In this document: in pieces, positions 20,901 to 29,594 of the stretch
Layout: each line of letters starts with the position of its first letter
Position numbering within the stretch: the stretch's first letter is position 1
Assembly: GCA_946965045.2 (NCBI GenBank)
Contig: OX337242.1
Span: 248,001 to 312,000, forward strand
Source of the DNA: Epithemia pelagica
Taxonomy: Eukaryota > Bacillariophyta > Bacillariophyceae > Surirellales > Surirellaceae
DNA length: 64,000 bases
Reading direction: 5' to 3'
The notes under the pieces: model-generated
Database searches by the model: none
What the model was told of the DNA's origin: nothing
The model's input: only the letters and a program-made list of their open reading frames with translations
Position numbers and translations under genes: made by a program

Positions 20901-21284
20901 ATCCCTTGCAATGATGCTGTGGGATCTTTCATTTCGGTCCCCTGGTTTCAAGTGCTTCAAGGGGATATCATTGACTTCAATCCCGGCCTCCCGCATTTGA
21001 TTCGGATTGAGAAGGCACTTGTCTTTTAATTGCGGCAAGTGTAGTGCTTGGTGGAAATAAAGGAGGAACGTTTGGCCAGTATCTGGATCATCATATGCCA
21101 AAACACCAGTAATGACGCTGGCCTCTTTAATCTTACCCAGACTCTCAACAAAACCACTGACATCAGCCGTATCAGTCTGATACAGAACGTAACAGTTGCC
21201 CAGACAGCAAGTGTCGGCATGACTGTCGAGCTCACACCGGATTAGGGGAACCGAAATCTCACGAGAAGTTGTTGCAGACATCAC
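17874..21284 (-). CDS. Copia pol: protease, integrase, chromodomain-like, RT
   Basis: About 1136 residues. The protease has the variant motif CELDSHADTCCLG (near 21225). The integrase core has TDFGWVHFIP, IFNHIIPDNAPELTS and WTPNQNLAEANIRELKRLYR, giving Asp, Asp, Glu. A chromodomain-like module (SLCVQWKDGSSSWEALKDLK) lies between integrase and RT. RT has ADIAGAYLNAP, TKALYGLKTSAYAW and the catalytic YTDDILI (near 18380). The frame is continuous with gag: only the TGA at 21291-21293 separates them, so read-through could make Gag-Pol. The listed start is the first possible codon after the stop; there is an ATG three bases further on. The C-terminus is cut short by the RNase H deletion. Confidence 0.88.
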   Translation of the reverse strand: MMSATTSREISVPLIRCELDSHADTCCLGNCYVLYQTDTADVSGFVESLGKIKEASVITGVLAYDDPDTGQTFLLYFHQALHLPQLKDKCLLNPNQMREAGIEVNDIPLKHLKPGDRNERSHSIIARDTEMEELRIPLDLIGVLSQFRTRKPTKEEIDSIDPSCRIDMTNERPEWQPNDSTPDVDERTLRELIQTNVVNATRERTINLAMTKTLRVNNRAIHVHVSDIGHRRKGTVRPNELAQRWNIGLPSAERTFNQTTQLGVREFTDRGGSRRLKHTAYQLRHRRLRADVYTDTLFSETKSLDQNTCGQIFATDFGWVHFIPMRKKSEAPTTLPAVFDSYGIFNHIIPDNAPELTSQEFRKVAHKYGCRIKPVEAWTPNQNLAEANIRELKRLYRREMRRSNAPAVLWDHCLMLMAERRSHTSFGSNVNGPPIQQLTGDTPDISHLVEHRWFDFVWYSNPGFEGRKLGRWLGPSHTVGQAMCAKVLTEKGKIVHRTSVWPINRDLQMDDAHKAQQTTYMENLQAALGDRMAGILIDADDDHDADTPTFEAYEDDEQPDVRMPEADDYAPDAYDKLISAKVMLPLGDDQRKGTVRRRKRDAEGRVLGHASSNPYLDTTLYEVEFDDGHVQSYAANIIAENIYEQLDDEGNLYRMVEEITDHKSDKTAVPLSEGEFELNGRKHKKKTTRGWSLCVQWKDGSSSWEALKDLKESYPIEVAEYAVANKIEKQPAFAWWVPFTLRRRTRLIKAAKMTRYMRQSQKYGIEVPKTVERALQIDRETGTDYWRKALKLEMSKIFPAVNILDDGVNEPVGYQVIPCHIVFDVKMDFTRKARYVAGGHKTEEPEAPTYASVVSRESVRIGFMLAALNGLEIQAADIAGAYLNAPCLEKVCTRCGLEFGTECQGRIAIITKALYGLKTSAYAWRDLLSTTLQEDLGYFPCRADPDCYLRKATKGNGERYYEMLFVYTDDILIISHKPKESLTMLDHHYLLKPDSIGVPKYYLGSQVQTFDINNDASQRCWALSSEKYAKAAITNVVSWLEDRDRKLKTRAPSVLPSGYRPELDTTPYCDPELMSFYQQQMGVLRWLVELGRIDIAAEVSMLAGFLAGPREGHVEAMLHLFAYLKHDDPEQECLSI

Positions 21285-21290
21285 ATTGTG

Positions 21291-22706
21291 TCAAACGCTT
21301 CTCTTCTTACGTTGGCTCATGATAGCGCCGACACCCTTTGTGTCGTTATCATGACCATCAGACGATTCATCCGAAATGTCGGGTGTTTCGTCTCCATTGG
21401 TACGCGGTTTCTTGTTGGATTTGCTTGAGATTGCTCCAACTCCACGCCTCTTGTCACGCTTCTCTCTTGCGTCTCGTACCCTTTGACGCTCTTCTCCGCT
21501 TAACTTAGCCCATTCATTGGGTTTATAATAGCGATCAGTGACTTCTCTCTCTTTCTTAGTTTCATTCTTCTTTCCACTTCCTTTATTCTGTTTAGAAGTC
21601 GATACTCCAGAGATTCTTGCTTGTTTCCTACTTGCTGCGCTGTAGGATACCTTGCTGTCCAATACTTCTGCAAGGAAATTAGATGCGTTCTCGAAGGTTG
21701 AACGTAAGAATGGCGTCGCCAAGATTTGGTTCTTAGCGCTTTCAAGCCGAGAATCTGAGGTACCAGTCATCAAGATTCTAACTTTTCTTTCCTCACTGAC
21801 GTTTTCGCCTGTGGATTCAAGATCCGTAAAGGCACGTTGCAATGTTTCGATATATCGTTCATATGTGAAGTTGCGCTTGGAACCGTCAAAGTAGGTGCTT
21901 TCCAAGATCTGATCGGCTTTGGCTCGGAGACGAGACTGAAAGACGTCACCTAGGTAGTGCGTCTTAAGGGCCAAGTATGCAGCGCGTCCATTGCGGGTGC
22001 GGGCGAAGGACATCACCCATCCCCAGCCAGGACCGTCATGAGTGATATGTCGAATGACTTCCCATACGGCAACCATGTCAGTGGTTGCTGTAGGGCCTTG
22101 ATGCGATGCGCGCCGAATCATTTCAGCTAAAATAGTTGGGGTGCCAAACCCATTTGGATCTGTCGTTTCCGGTTGGACGTCGGGATTTTCTCTCACATAG
22201 GCAGCAAGGGGAATTCCAGTTGCTCCACGCTTGCGTTCCAAATAGTTATCCAAATCTTCAAGAACGACTCGAATATTATCAACGCTGCTGAGTTTCCCAG
22301 GTAGTTCAACTTCGTTATCATACTCGTCTTCAGCTTCTTTGAACCGATACAACAGGGTCAAGTCATTCATCGTCGGTGGAACTGCAGCGAAGGTGCGATT
22401 GATTTTCCCAATGTGAACGATGTAGTAACGGAGCATCTTGAGTTTCTTTTCAACCAGGTGCCCGATGAGGACTCCTGGATTAGCTATCATTGCTGGTACT
22501 CCAGCCGGATCAGGGTTGGGGATGAGGCCACCAGGTTTACGAGCGTTGGTACAAATTTCGGCGACGTCTGCCTCGCTGAGGGCTTCAAAGTCATAGACGG
22601 AGGTTAGGCCTTGACCATTGAGAGCAGTACGAACTGCTGGATCGTTAATCTGCAGGACGACATCCAAATACACGTTCAGTAGTTGCATAGGATTCGGTGC
22701 TGCCAT
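21291..22706 (-). CDS. Copia gag polyprotein
   Basis: The 471-residue protein starts at the ATG at 22706 with MAAPNPMQLLNVYLDVVLQI. The central part is a helical capsid-like region (WGWVMSFARTRNGRAAYLAL, AFTDLESTGENVSEERKVRI). The C-terminus is basic, with two copies of a GVGAI motif, and has no CCHC zinc knuckle; YYKPNEWAKLSGEERQRVRD takes that place, as I recall for diatom CoDi elements. It would package element RNA into virus-like particles in the cytoplasm. It ends in a TGA that is in frame with pol. Confidence 0.8.
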   Translation of the reverse strand: MAAPNPMQLLNVYLDVVLQINDPAVRTALNGQGLTSVYDFEALSEADVAEICTNARKPGGLIPNPDPAGVPAMIANPGVLIGHLVEKKLKMLRYYIVHIGKINRTFAAVPPTMNDLTLLYRFKEAEDEYDNEVELPGKLSSVDNIRVVLEDLDNYLERKRGATGIPLAAYVRENPDVQPETTDPNGFGTPTILAEMIRRASHQGPTATTDMVAVWEVIRHITHDGPGWGWVMSFARTRNGRAAYLALKTHYLGDVFQSRLRAKADQILESTYFDGSKRNFTYERYIETLQRAFTDLESTGENVSEERKVRILMTGTSDSRLESAKNQILATPFLRSTFENASNFLAEVLDSKVSYSAASRKQARISGVSTSKQNKGSGKKNETKKEREVTDRYYKPNEWAKLSGEERQRVRDAREKRDKRRGVGAISSKSNKKPRTNGDETPDISDESSDGHDNDTKGVGAIMSQRKKRSV

Positions 22707-23147
22707 GGTTGCGATTGTTCTCCTTTTTCGGACTTGTTCGGACTTTCCAGCGAAGTGAGCTTCATTAGTTTTGGGGGAATTTCCACGTCATGGTCTGAAT
22801 TCTACTTGCGAGCGAGCGGTAGAATCGGAGTTGGAGTGCTTGCATAAAGTGCTAGGACGGCGCACGCCATTTAAGTAATGAACATGTCCGTATAGCGGCA
22901 TCCTTCAACGGCAGGATGTGCGGCGCGTCCGCCATTGCCCGGTGTGTGCGCATACGCTGACCACACACCACAATCATCCATCTCGAGCCCCGTTGCAGGC
23001 GAGATATTAGTGAGATGAAAGGGAGTACAGGTATCCAACCTAGGGCAGTCATTCTTCCAAGCGAATGATCTAGATATTTCGCGACCTTCCCAGGCCATGT
23101 TAGTGTAACATCTCCTTCATCGGTTAATGCAATTGGGTCTGATAAAC
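22707..23147 (-). other. Leader of the copia element
   Basis: This 441-bp untranslated stretch lies between the 5' LTR and the gag start. Just inside the LTR the element-sense sequence reads GTTTATCAGACCC, which shares ATCAGA with initiator-tRNA-type primer sites but is not a clean match. No other feature seen. Confidence 0.45.
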
Positions 23148-23260
23148 CAAATTACGCGTGTGATACCAAGTGAAAAACTAAAATAGTGAGCATTAAGCTA
23201 TGCGTCCCTCATGGGTTAGCTACTCGCCCAAAACTCGCTTAATATCAGTCGCCTTTCTTG
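23148..23260 (-). repeat. 5' LTR of the copia element
   Basis: Identical over 113 bp to 17201-17313. The promoter of the element should lie here; no clear TATA box is visible. Confidence 0.88.
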
Positions 23261-23264
23261 TTAC

Positions 23265-23785
23265 TTATTCATATTTCAAATGATCTGATACATTTTGGTA
23301 ATTTAATTACCCATCAGTTCCGTCTTCAAATGAATTACCCTTTACCACCTTACACGTAATATATTCTTCATATTAATTCCCCATATTTTTCCACATGAAT
23401 ATATTTTTTAAATTAATTCTACATATTCCCTTCACGAGAATATATTACCTACTGATATTCTCCATCATTGTCTGGCCTCCGTTCTTATCCCAATTCACTC
23501 CTTATCCTACGAATATTATATCATTTACCGACACTTTGTCAGTTAATAGTCCTATTGCAACAATCACCCTGTTTTTCCACAGTAACTGACGACAAGATAC
23601 CCACTGACCCTCTGACAATTTGTTTCACAAGAACAAACAGATGAGAAATGAAAAACATGATCGCTGCACCTCCAAAGATCGTACCTTTATCTTGTTCAAC
23701 AATCAGCCACATTCCTTTCTATCCATAGCATCACCAGCCACAAGCTGCCTCTGACCGCCAATTGATCTTGACAACAACAACTTCC
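23265..23785. other. hAT left subterminal region and transposase leader
   Basis: This AT-rich sequence has several ATATATTC and GAATATATT motifs and ATTAATTC, matching the composition of the right subterminal region. It was originally next to the left TIR and is now about 6 kb from it because of the copia insertion. The transposase promoter must lie here. Confidence 0.55.
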
Positions 23786-26700
23786 ATGTCGCCTACCTCC
23801 AAAAAGCCTTCGAAAAAGAAGCCTCCTCCTCCCAAGATGAAGGCGTCTGCGGTTGCTGCCCGTAACAAAGTCGTCCAAGAAGAGATAGAAGATCAAGTCC
23901 GAGCAAAACAAGAACGCGTCCTTGCCGAAAAAGACCTCATCCCTCTTCATCAAGGGAAGCCCAAACTTCTATTTTCCAACAGTCCTTCAAAACGTTGGGA
24001 TTGGGTTCTCCATGTTGATTGGCAGGCATTTTTCAAATGGCTTTGGGACGGCACAGTCAGAGATCTTCCCGCTACCTTCAAAGGGTTTGTGAAGCTCCAC
24101 GACCTCATGGAGGATTACCTTGGAGTACCCCCACAACAAGACGCCGAATATGATAATGATGGAAGTCCTCTTCCAGTTGATCCTGAAGGAGAACTTTCTA
24201 ACCAGGAATACAAGGACAAGTACAAGCCACTTTCTCATCAAATGGTAATTTGTCCACTTTGTTTCAAAAACCCAGACATCCCTTTGGCGAAATGTTGCAT
24301 TAGTTGCAGTGATAACAAGCCTTCCAATGTGAAACAGCACACAGATAAACATCATGGTGGCGATGAAAAAGTATTTGGAGTTGTGATCGAAGACAAATTG
24401 AACCAAACAACACTTGAAGGTTTCACGGCAGAAGTTTCTCCCCGAAAGAAAGCCATTGGTCAATTGCAACAACTCATCTACGAATTCGTTAATGATTGTT
24501 GTTTGCCTGCGAGCACCGTCGAAAAGCCCCAATTTCGCGAATTGCTCCGATATGCATTCAACAATGGGGGACAGCTTAAGGACACCCGGGCCGAAGCGAT
24601 GAGCAGGCGACAAGTGACAAAGTTGCGTGTCGATTCCTATAAGGACTACGTGTCGACCGTTGCTGCACTTGCTAGAAATGTTTGCGAAGAATACAAGACT
24701 CTATGCGGTCAGGAAATACCCTTCGCGACGGTATGCCATGACATTTGGCAGGCAAGACGGCATGACGTATTAGGAGTCACATTAATGTTCAGTGACCCAA
24801 GAAACAGTGTTGTCTACCGAATCCCTATTGGTTTGGCCGAAACCAAAGGGCATTCGGCCGCTGATGTAGCCAACCTGACACACTCACTCTTGCTGTCTGT
24901 TGGTTTCAACCAAGACGACCTAATTGCTTCGGTTAACGACAATACGTCGGCCGCGGTACTGGCGGGCAAGTACATTGTGGGTGATCATTCCAAGGCAGGT
25001 CGGTGTGATATGCATAGGGCCGAGTTGGTCCTCAAGCATGCTACAGGACTCGTAGAAAGGTATAGGAAAGGAGTTCTCATTGACTCTTTCCCTGACTTTT
25101 GCGACCTATATGGAAAATTTAAAAAACTGGGTGGTTGGGTGACAAGCAAGCATGCCTTTCATCGTTGGGAAAAGCTTAAGAAAAAGGCAGAAGAACTGGG
25201 ATACCATCTGATCTTACTACCCATTCCTAACGACACTCGCGTTATGGGCTGCATCATTCTGATTCAAGCCTTTCTGCGCAACAAATGGTTCTTCGACTTG
25301 TATGTCCTCACTTCGAAAGCAAGTGACCCAACTTTTGTTCGGCTTTATCCAACTGAAGATGAATGGGAACTTCTAGCACAATATGAAGGCATCTTGAGCC
25401 CATTGAAGGCAGTTGGACTCTTGTTGCAATCTGACGACCCAGGCGCTAGTTCGGCAACGCTGTTGGAAATCTACCTTTCGCACTTCCAAACAGAACGCAT
25501 GAGGATGAGCAAAGTGGCCTGCATTCCGGTGAACGAAGTTGATCTGGAAGAAGACGAGAAATGGGATGCTTCTGCAACCATTAGTGAACTAAACTCATTG
25601 CGCGTCGGAGTGGCGTATCATGAGCTGGGTGATGGACCCAGGAAACTCATTCGCCGCATTCTTCATGAGTACCGTATGTATCTTCTTGATACGGACGAAG
25701 ATGCTTTGAAGGCAGTCTGCTGCAACCCTATGTTGGCAAATATTTACGAAGATACCTTCCAATCTCTTGCTGCGTTCGACTCGGAGAAGGTACGCAAAGC
25801 CCGCCAAGTTTTCTTGGACGACATGATGAAAAAGTTTAGCAGTGGGACGGCTAGTCCTATTGGTGCTCTTATCCACAAGCAACAAAAACCATCCGACAAA
25901 GACTCCGACAAACAAACCGACAACCCAATGACTCCTCCAATTGCATCCAAAGCAGGATCCAAAGCCGGATCCAAAAAAAAAGAACGCTATCAAGAAGAAG
26001 ACGTCTTCGAATCGATGCGTTGCACCAGAGAACTGAAGGAACAGGCCCTTCTGCAGATCTCTGGTGCTGCATCCCTGGCTGGTTCAGAGACTGAAGTCTT
26101 ATTAGCTTTGAAAAATGCGTGTCAGGAGTCGATTGACGCTTTCAAAAGAATGTGTGGTGTTCACGTGGATAAAAAGTGGGCCGAAGTTATCGCCCAATAT
26201 CCTACTGAGCTGTACAAGAATGAGGAACCAGATTGGAACGATGAACAAAAGTCCTTCTTTCATAAAGCGTGTCGGAACGGCAACTATTGCCAGATTGGCA
26301 AATATTTTGATATCATGGCCTGGTGGAATTCACACAAGAAAGAATTTCCTATGATGTACGTCATGGCCATGATTTGGTTGACCAAACCATCTACTAATGC
26401 GTTTCAAGAGCGTATTTTTTCTTTGGGAACGTGGTTCCAACAGAACAAGCTGATGGCTAACCTGCTCAAAAAACATTTTGAAATGAGAAGCATTGATTGT
26501 CTTACGCGGTCTATTAAACGAGAGATTGTTAAGAGGGAGATGGAGCTTCAGATGGCCTCCGACAAACCTCAAAGCCATTATGTCGGAGTCGGCATCTCGG
26601 AAGAAGCCGGTACTGCACAAGAGGGTTCAGAACAAGGGAGGACAGTAAATACCAAGACGCCACCTGTCAAGGAAAAAGTCTCAACAGAACAAATGGCCCT

Positions 26701-27568
26701 GGTGCAAATGAGTGGCATGAGAGATGCAACTCAGGGCTTTATTGCCTACAATAAGAAGGCAGACGCCGAAAAGGATCGTGTCACTAATGATGCGTCAGTA
26801 CACTTCCAATATTTTGAAGACCTCAGTGACGATAGCGATGAAGATGACTTGCAGCAGGTTATTGGAAGTTTAGAAACACCAGAAGCCCGGGCTGAAATGG
26901 CGAAAAAGAAAAGAGTTCAACATGCACAACGGCTTTCAAAGTTGGTCCAAGAAGGCAAAAAGAAACCCATTGAATGGGACACTGTGAAAGTAGTGCGGTT
27001 TGACAGACATCCAGATGACGATTCAGCACCACACTCATCTGCGGACGAGAGTGACAACGATGATGACGAAGATAGCGACGCCGCCATGAACAAGGTATTT
27101 GATGATGAGTTGAAAGGACTGGAGGATGTGGTAGTGCAGGACACGATTAATCTCACTATTGCAGAGGACACCACTGGGGTCAAGCGTAAGGGCAGTGGCA
27201 GTGGAACTGGATCTTCTCGTAAGAAAACAAAACAACAAAAGCTCCTGCCAACTCGTAGGTCTCCTCCTCGCAAAGCCAAAACTAAGAGACAAGACAAACT
27301 GCAGGTGGGTTCTCCGTGTGCTCCAAAGATAGATGAGAAACAACAAGACAAAGGTGGTCGGCGTCAAGGGGACATTAGGACACTTGTCAAACAGAGAAAG
27401 GGTGCACCGAAGGATGATCGGGAATACGATGCAGAGGACGATGAAGATGAGGGTGTGAATGATAAGTCCGAATACGACAAAATTGTCGATGTCTTGAAAG
27501 AGTTAGAGTCCGATTCAGATGCGGAAGAAGAGAATGGTCATGAAGATAATGATCATCACGAAGATTAA
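23786..27568 (+). CDS. hAT-family transposase with extended charged C-terminus
   Basis: The 1260-residue protein starts at the ATG at 23786; a run of basic residues opens it. A BED-like zinc finger spans about residues 155-190 (CPLC, then CCISC, then HTDKHH). The RNase H-like catalytic core has TVCHDIWQARRHDVLGV (Asp at about 319), LIASVNDNTSAAVLA (Asp at about 385) and RCDMHRAELVLKHATG, the blocks known from hAT transposases. The hAT dimerisation region is at about residues 850-905 (WLTKPSTNAFQERIFSLG). The last about 300 residues are acidic and lysine-rich and are unusually long for the family. The frame is intact. It would bind the CAGGG ends and cut and paste the element in the nucleus. 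Its stop is 115 bp from that of the convergent glycosylase gene. Confidence 0.87.
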   Translation: MSPTSKKPSKKKPPPPKMKASAVAARNKVVQEEIEDQVRAKQERVLAEKDLIPLHQGKPKLLFSNSPSKRWDWVLHVDWQAFFKWLWDGTVRDLPATFKGFVKLHDLMEDYLGVPPQQDAEYDNDGSPLPVDPEGELSNQEYKDKYKPLSHQMVICPLCFKNPDIPLAKCCISCSDNKPSNVKQHTDKHHGGDEKVFGVVIEDKLNQTTLEGFTAEVSPRKKAIGQLQQLIYEFVNDCCLPASTVEKPQFRELLRYAFNNGGQLKDTRAEAMSRRQVTKLRVDSYKDYVSTVAALARNVCEEYKTLCGQEIPFATVCHDIWQARRHDVLGVTLMFSDPRNSVVYRIPIGLAETKGHSAADVANLTHSLLLSVGFNQDDLIASVNDNTSAAVLAGKYIVGDHSKAGRCDMHRAELVLKHATGLVERYRKGVLIDSFPDFCDLYGKFKKLGGWVTSKHAFHRWEKLKKKAEELGYHLILLPIPNDTRVMGCIILIQAFLRNKWFFDLYVLTSKASDPTFVRLYPTEDEWELLAQYEGILSPLKAVGLLLQSDDPGASSATLLEIYLSHFQTERMRMSKVACIPVNEVDLEEDEKWDASATISELNSLRVGVAYHELGDGPRKLIRRILHEYRMYLLDTDEDALKAVCCNPMLANIYEDTFQSLAAFDSEKVRKARQVFLDDMMKKFSSGTASPIGALIHKQQKPSDKDSDKQTDNPMTPPIASKAGSKAGSKKKERYQEEDVFESMRCTRELKEQALLQISGAASLAGSETEVLLALKNACQESIDAFKRMCGVHVDKKWAEVIAQYPTELYKNEEPDWNDEQKSFFHKACRNGNYCQIGKYFDIMAWWNSHKKEFPMMYVMAMIWLTKPSTNAFQERIFSLGTWFQQNKLMANLLKKHFEMRSIDCLTRSIKREIVKREMELQMASDKPQSHYVGVGISEEAGTAQEGSEQGRTVNTKTPPVKEKVSTEQMALVQMSGMRDATQGFIAYNKKADAEKDRVTNDASVHFQYFEDLSDDSDEDDLQQVIGSLETPEARAEMAKKKRVQHAQRLSKLVQEGKKKPIEWDTVKVVRFDRHPDDDSAPHSSADESDNDDDEDSDAAMNKVFDDELKGLEDVVVQDTINLTIAEDTTGVKRKGSGSGTGSSRKKTKQQKLLPTRRSPPRKAKTKRQDKLQVGSPCAPKIDEKQQDKGGRRQGDIRTLVKQRKGAPKDDREYDAEDDEDEGVNDKSEYDKIVDVLKELESDSDAEEENGHEDNDHHED

Positions 27569-27683
27569 GACTCCAAGGTGATGATGTAATGACGACGGGA
27601 GAGATTAACAAGAACAAAGAGAGATTAACAAGAATTAGTATTACGTGGATTGAAGTTATATTAAAAAAGGATAAGGAAAACTA

Positions 27684-29594
27684 CTACGACTTTCTCTTCT
27701 TAGTATATCTGTCGAATTGACTCAATACCTTGGCTTTGAAGTCAGGGCACATATGCTTGTACTCTACAAGGAGCTCTCGAACTTTGGGTGCTTCAGAAGT
27801 CACAGCCATTTGGCTGAGTGACCCAAGCAGTGGATTGACTCTATTCCAGAAATGTCGGGGAACCCAGGATTCCAATTCTTTAGAGCAATGATAGCCATTC
27901 GATGTACTTGCAGTCCAGCCCAAATACTTGCTCCATCGCATCACATGGATGTCCGAAGGAATTCCGTCGGTTCGACCAAAAGAGGCTTCAACCACTATCG
28001 CAGCCGTTTTATACCCAATCCCATACAAAGTAGAGAGCTCTTCGATGGATATGTTGGGGGGAACCGTGCCATTATATTGTTGTATAAAGTAATCAGCGGC
28101 ATTGAGAATGCATTCAGTGTTTTTGTAGAAAAGGCCTGCTTCAGAGAGGATGGAACAGAAAGCATTCATTCCAAATTTTTGAGCAATATCCGATACGGCA
28201 GTGGCAGAAGTTAATCCAAATGAAAACACGCGCGGCATGATGGTGCTGAGCTGAGCATCTGAGGTACTGGAGCTCATGCAGATTGTCATCAGGAACATGA
28301 AAGCTCTGTCGGCCTGTGGGTCATCTAGGGAAATAGATGAATCCACCCAATCCTCCCAGGAATCGCGAGGAACATCGATTCCGTCCTTCTTCAAGGGTTC
28401 CCAAAAGTTTAGAAGGGAATAAAATTGTAGAATCCGCTCCAGTTTGAGTTCTGGATGTTTGTCGTAATCAGGAAGTGGTACATGAGTCTCTGTGTGTTGT
28501 TTGAGGAGTGGTTTTTCTCCGGGCATGTGTCTCTGTGTCTGGCCATCAACATACTGAATTGTTTTCTTCGACCGTGACATGGACAGAAGGTATTCAGTGA
28601 TCTTACCATTCTGACCTCTAGTTGAATACCGATGAGCCGGAAACAGGTTTTGATTCAAGGTTCTTTGCTTTTTGGGTGAATGAGTAGCAACATCAGCCAT
28701 AGTTGATACGGAGTGGGTCAGATCCTGTGGCCGTTGGGGAGTCTCGTATGAAGATTGAAGACTGTGGGTTGGTTGTTGCGGAGGAGTTGGAGATCGAAGA
28801 GCTGATTGATAACTTGTTATTCCTGTTGCATGACAATTTGGTGTAGGGTTAGGATGAACAATTTCTGTTTCCTCTTTTGATGCGACACAAGAGGTGGTGG
28901 CGCTCGCATGATCCTCGAGCAAGGAAAGGAAAGGAGCTGCAGTCGAGGGGATGTAGAACTCGGTTTGAGGTGAACATTCATCTCTTGGAGAAATGGGTAA
29001 ATCAAGGACATTGAACCCATCCATTTCTTGTGGTCTTTGACGGACACAAATAAGGGGCATCTTCCTGATCATCCAAGATGTGACAAGAGAACGGATAGAA
29101 CTGGTAGGACAAACCGTGCGCTGGTGTTCTATGAAATGAAGACAGTCAGTCATTGCATTGTTTTCAACAATTGTAAATTGTGTATTGCACCGAAGAGATA
29201 GAATGATGGTCGTGCAAGCAGTGGGCTGATCCACAATGCAATAGTGTTGAGTAGGAAAGGAAGCGTCCTTGGCGATGGGGGTTCCTCGGAAAAGAGTATG
29301 ATGGATGATACTCGAAATCAAGTCGAGCTTATCTTGGAAAGAGAGAGTGGGAATACAGCATTTGTGTGTGGCAGTATCATGTTGAGGACATTCGATTTGA
29401 CCACCAACACGGATGAGCCAGTGTATGGTTTTTCGTTGAATGGCATGTAATGTTTGGGAGACAGAAGGATTTTGCGAGGCCATTGTGCCTTTCAATTCAA
29501 TCAATATGGTATATAAAGAAGGGTTGCAATGCATGAGGTATTGGGGAAAGCATTTCGATTCGAAAATAACATTTGGACGGGAAGCAAGTGCCAT
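27684..29594 (-). CDS. HhH-GPD (endonuclease III-like) DNA glycosylase carried by hAT
   Basis: The 636-residue frame is intact, with its ATG at 29594. Residues about 425-595 form an HhH-GPD fold. The helix block DRAFMFLMTICMSSSTSD matches the start of endonuclease III. The hairpin LYGIGYKTAAIVVEASFG carries Lys529 at the position of the lyase lysine. GIPSDIHVMRWSKYLGW carries Asp548 at the position of the catalytic Asp. No four-cysteine iron-sulphur cluster follows. The N-terminal 200 residues include a Cys/His-rich piece (QIECPQHDTATHKCC) of unknown fold, and residues 200-420 look disordered. The family removes damaged or modified bases, and in plants related enzymes remove 5-methylcytosine. 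Here the substrate is unknown; help with excision repair or with escape from DNA methylation is inference. It lies wholly between the hAT ends. Confidence 0.82.
   Translation of the reverse strand: MALASRPNVIFESKCFPQYLMHCNPSLYTILIELKGTMASQNPSVSQTLHAIQRKTIHWLIRVGGQIECPQHDTATHKCCIPTLSFQDKLDLISSIIHHTLFRGTPIAKDASFPTQHYCIVDQPTACTTIILSLRCNTQFTIVENNAMTDCLHFIEHQRTVCPTSSIRSLVTSWMIRKMPLICVRQRPQEMDGFNVLDLPISPRDECSPQTEFYIPSTAAPFLSLLEDHASATTSCVASKEETEIVHPNPTPNCHATGITSYQSALRSPTPPQQPTHSLQSSYETPQRPQDLTHSVSTMADVATHSPKKQRTLNQNLFPAHRYSTRGQNGKITEYLLSMSRSKKTIQYVDGQTQRHMPGEKPLLKQHTETHVPLPDYDKHPELKLERILQFYSLLNFWEPLKKDGIDVPRDSWEDWVDSSISLDDPQADRAFMFLMTICMSSSTSDAQLSTIMPRVFSFGLTSATAVSDIAQKFGMNAFCSILSEAGLFYKNTECILNAADYFIQQYNGTVPPNISIEELSTLYGIGYKTAAIVVEASFGRTDGIPSDIHVMRWSKYLGWTASTSNGYHCSKELESWVPRHFWNRVNPLLGSLSQMAVTSEAPKVRELLVEYKHMCPDFKAKVLSQFDRYTKKRKS

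Larger units (their letters stand above)
17201..23260 (-). mobile_element. Ty1/copia LTR retrotransposon (CoDi-like), nested in hAT
   Basis: The element is about 6060 bp on the minus strand with 113-bp LTRs that are identical base for base. The flanks are TTAC (17197-17200 and 23261-23264); counting one more base gives GTTAC, in which case the LTRs are 112 bp. Order is gag, protease, integrase, chromodomain-like module, RT, RNase H remnant, which is the copia order. It is a very recent insertion by LTR identity, yet the RNase H region has lost its middle part. Confidence 0.9.
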
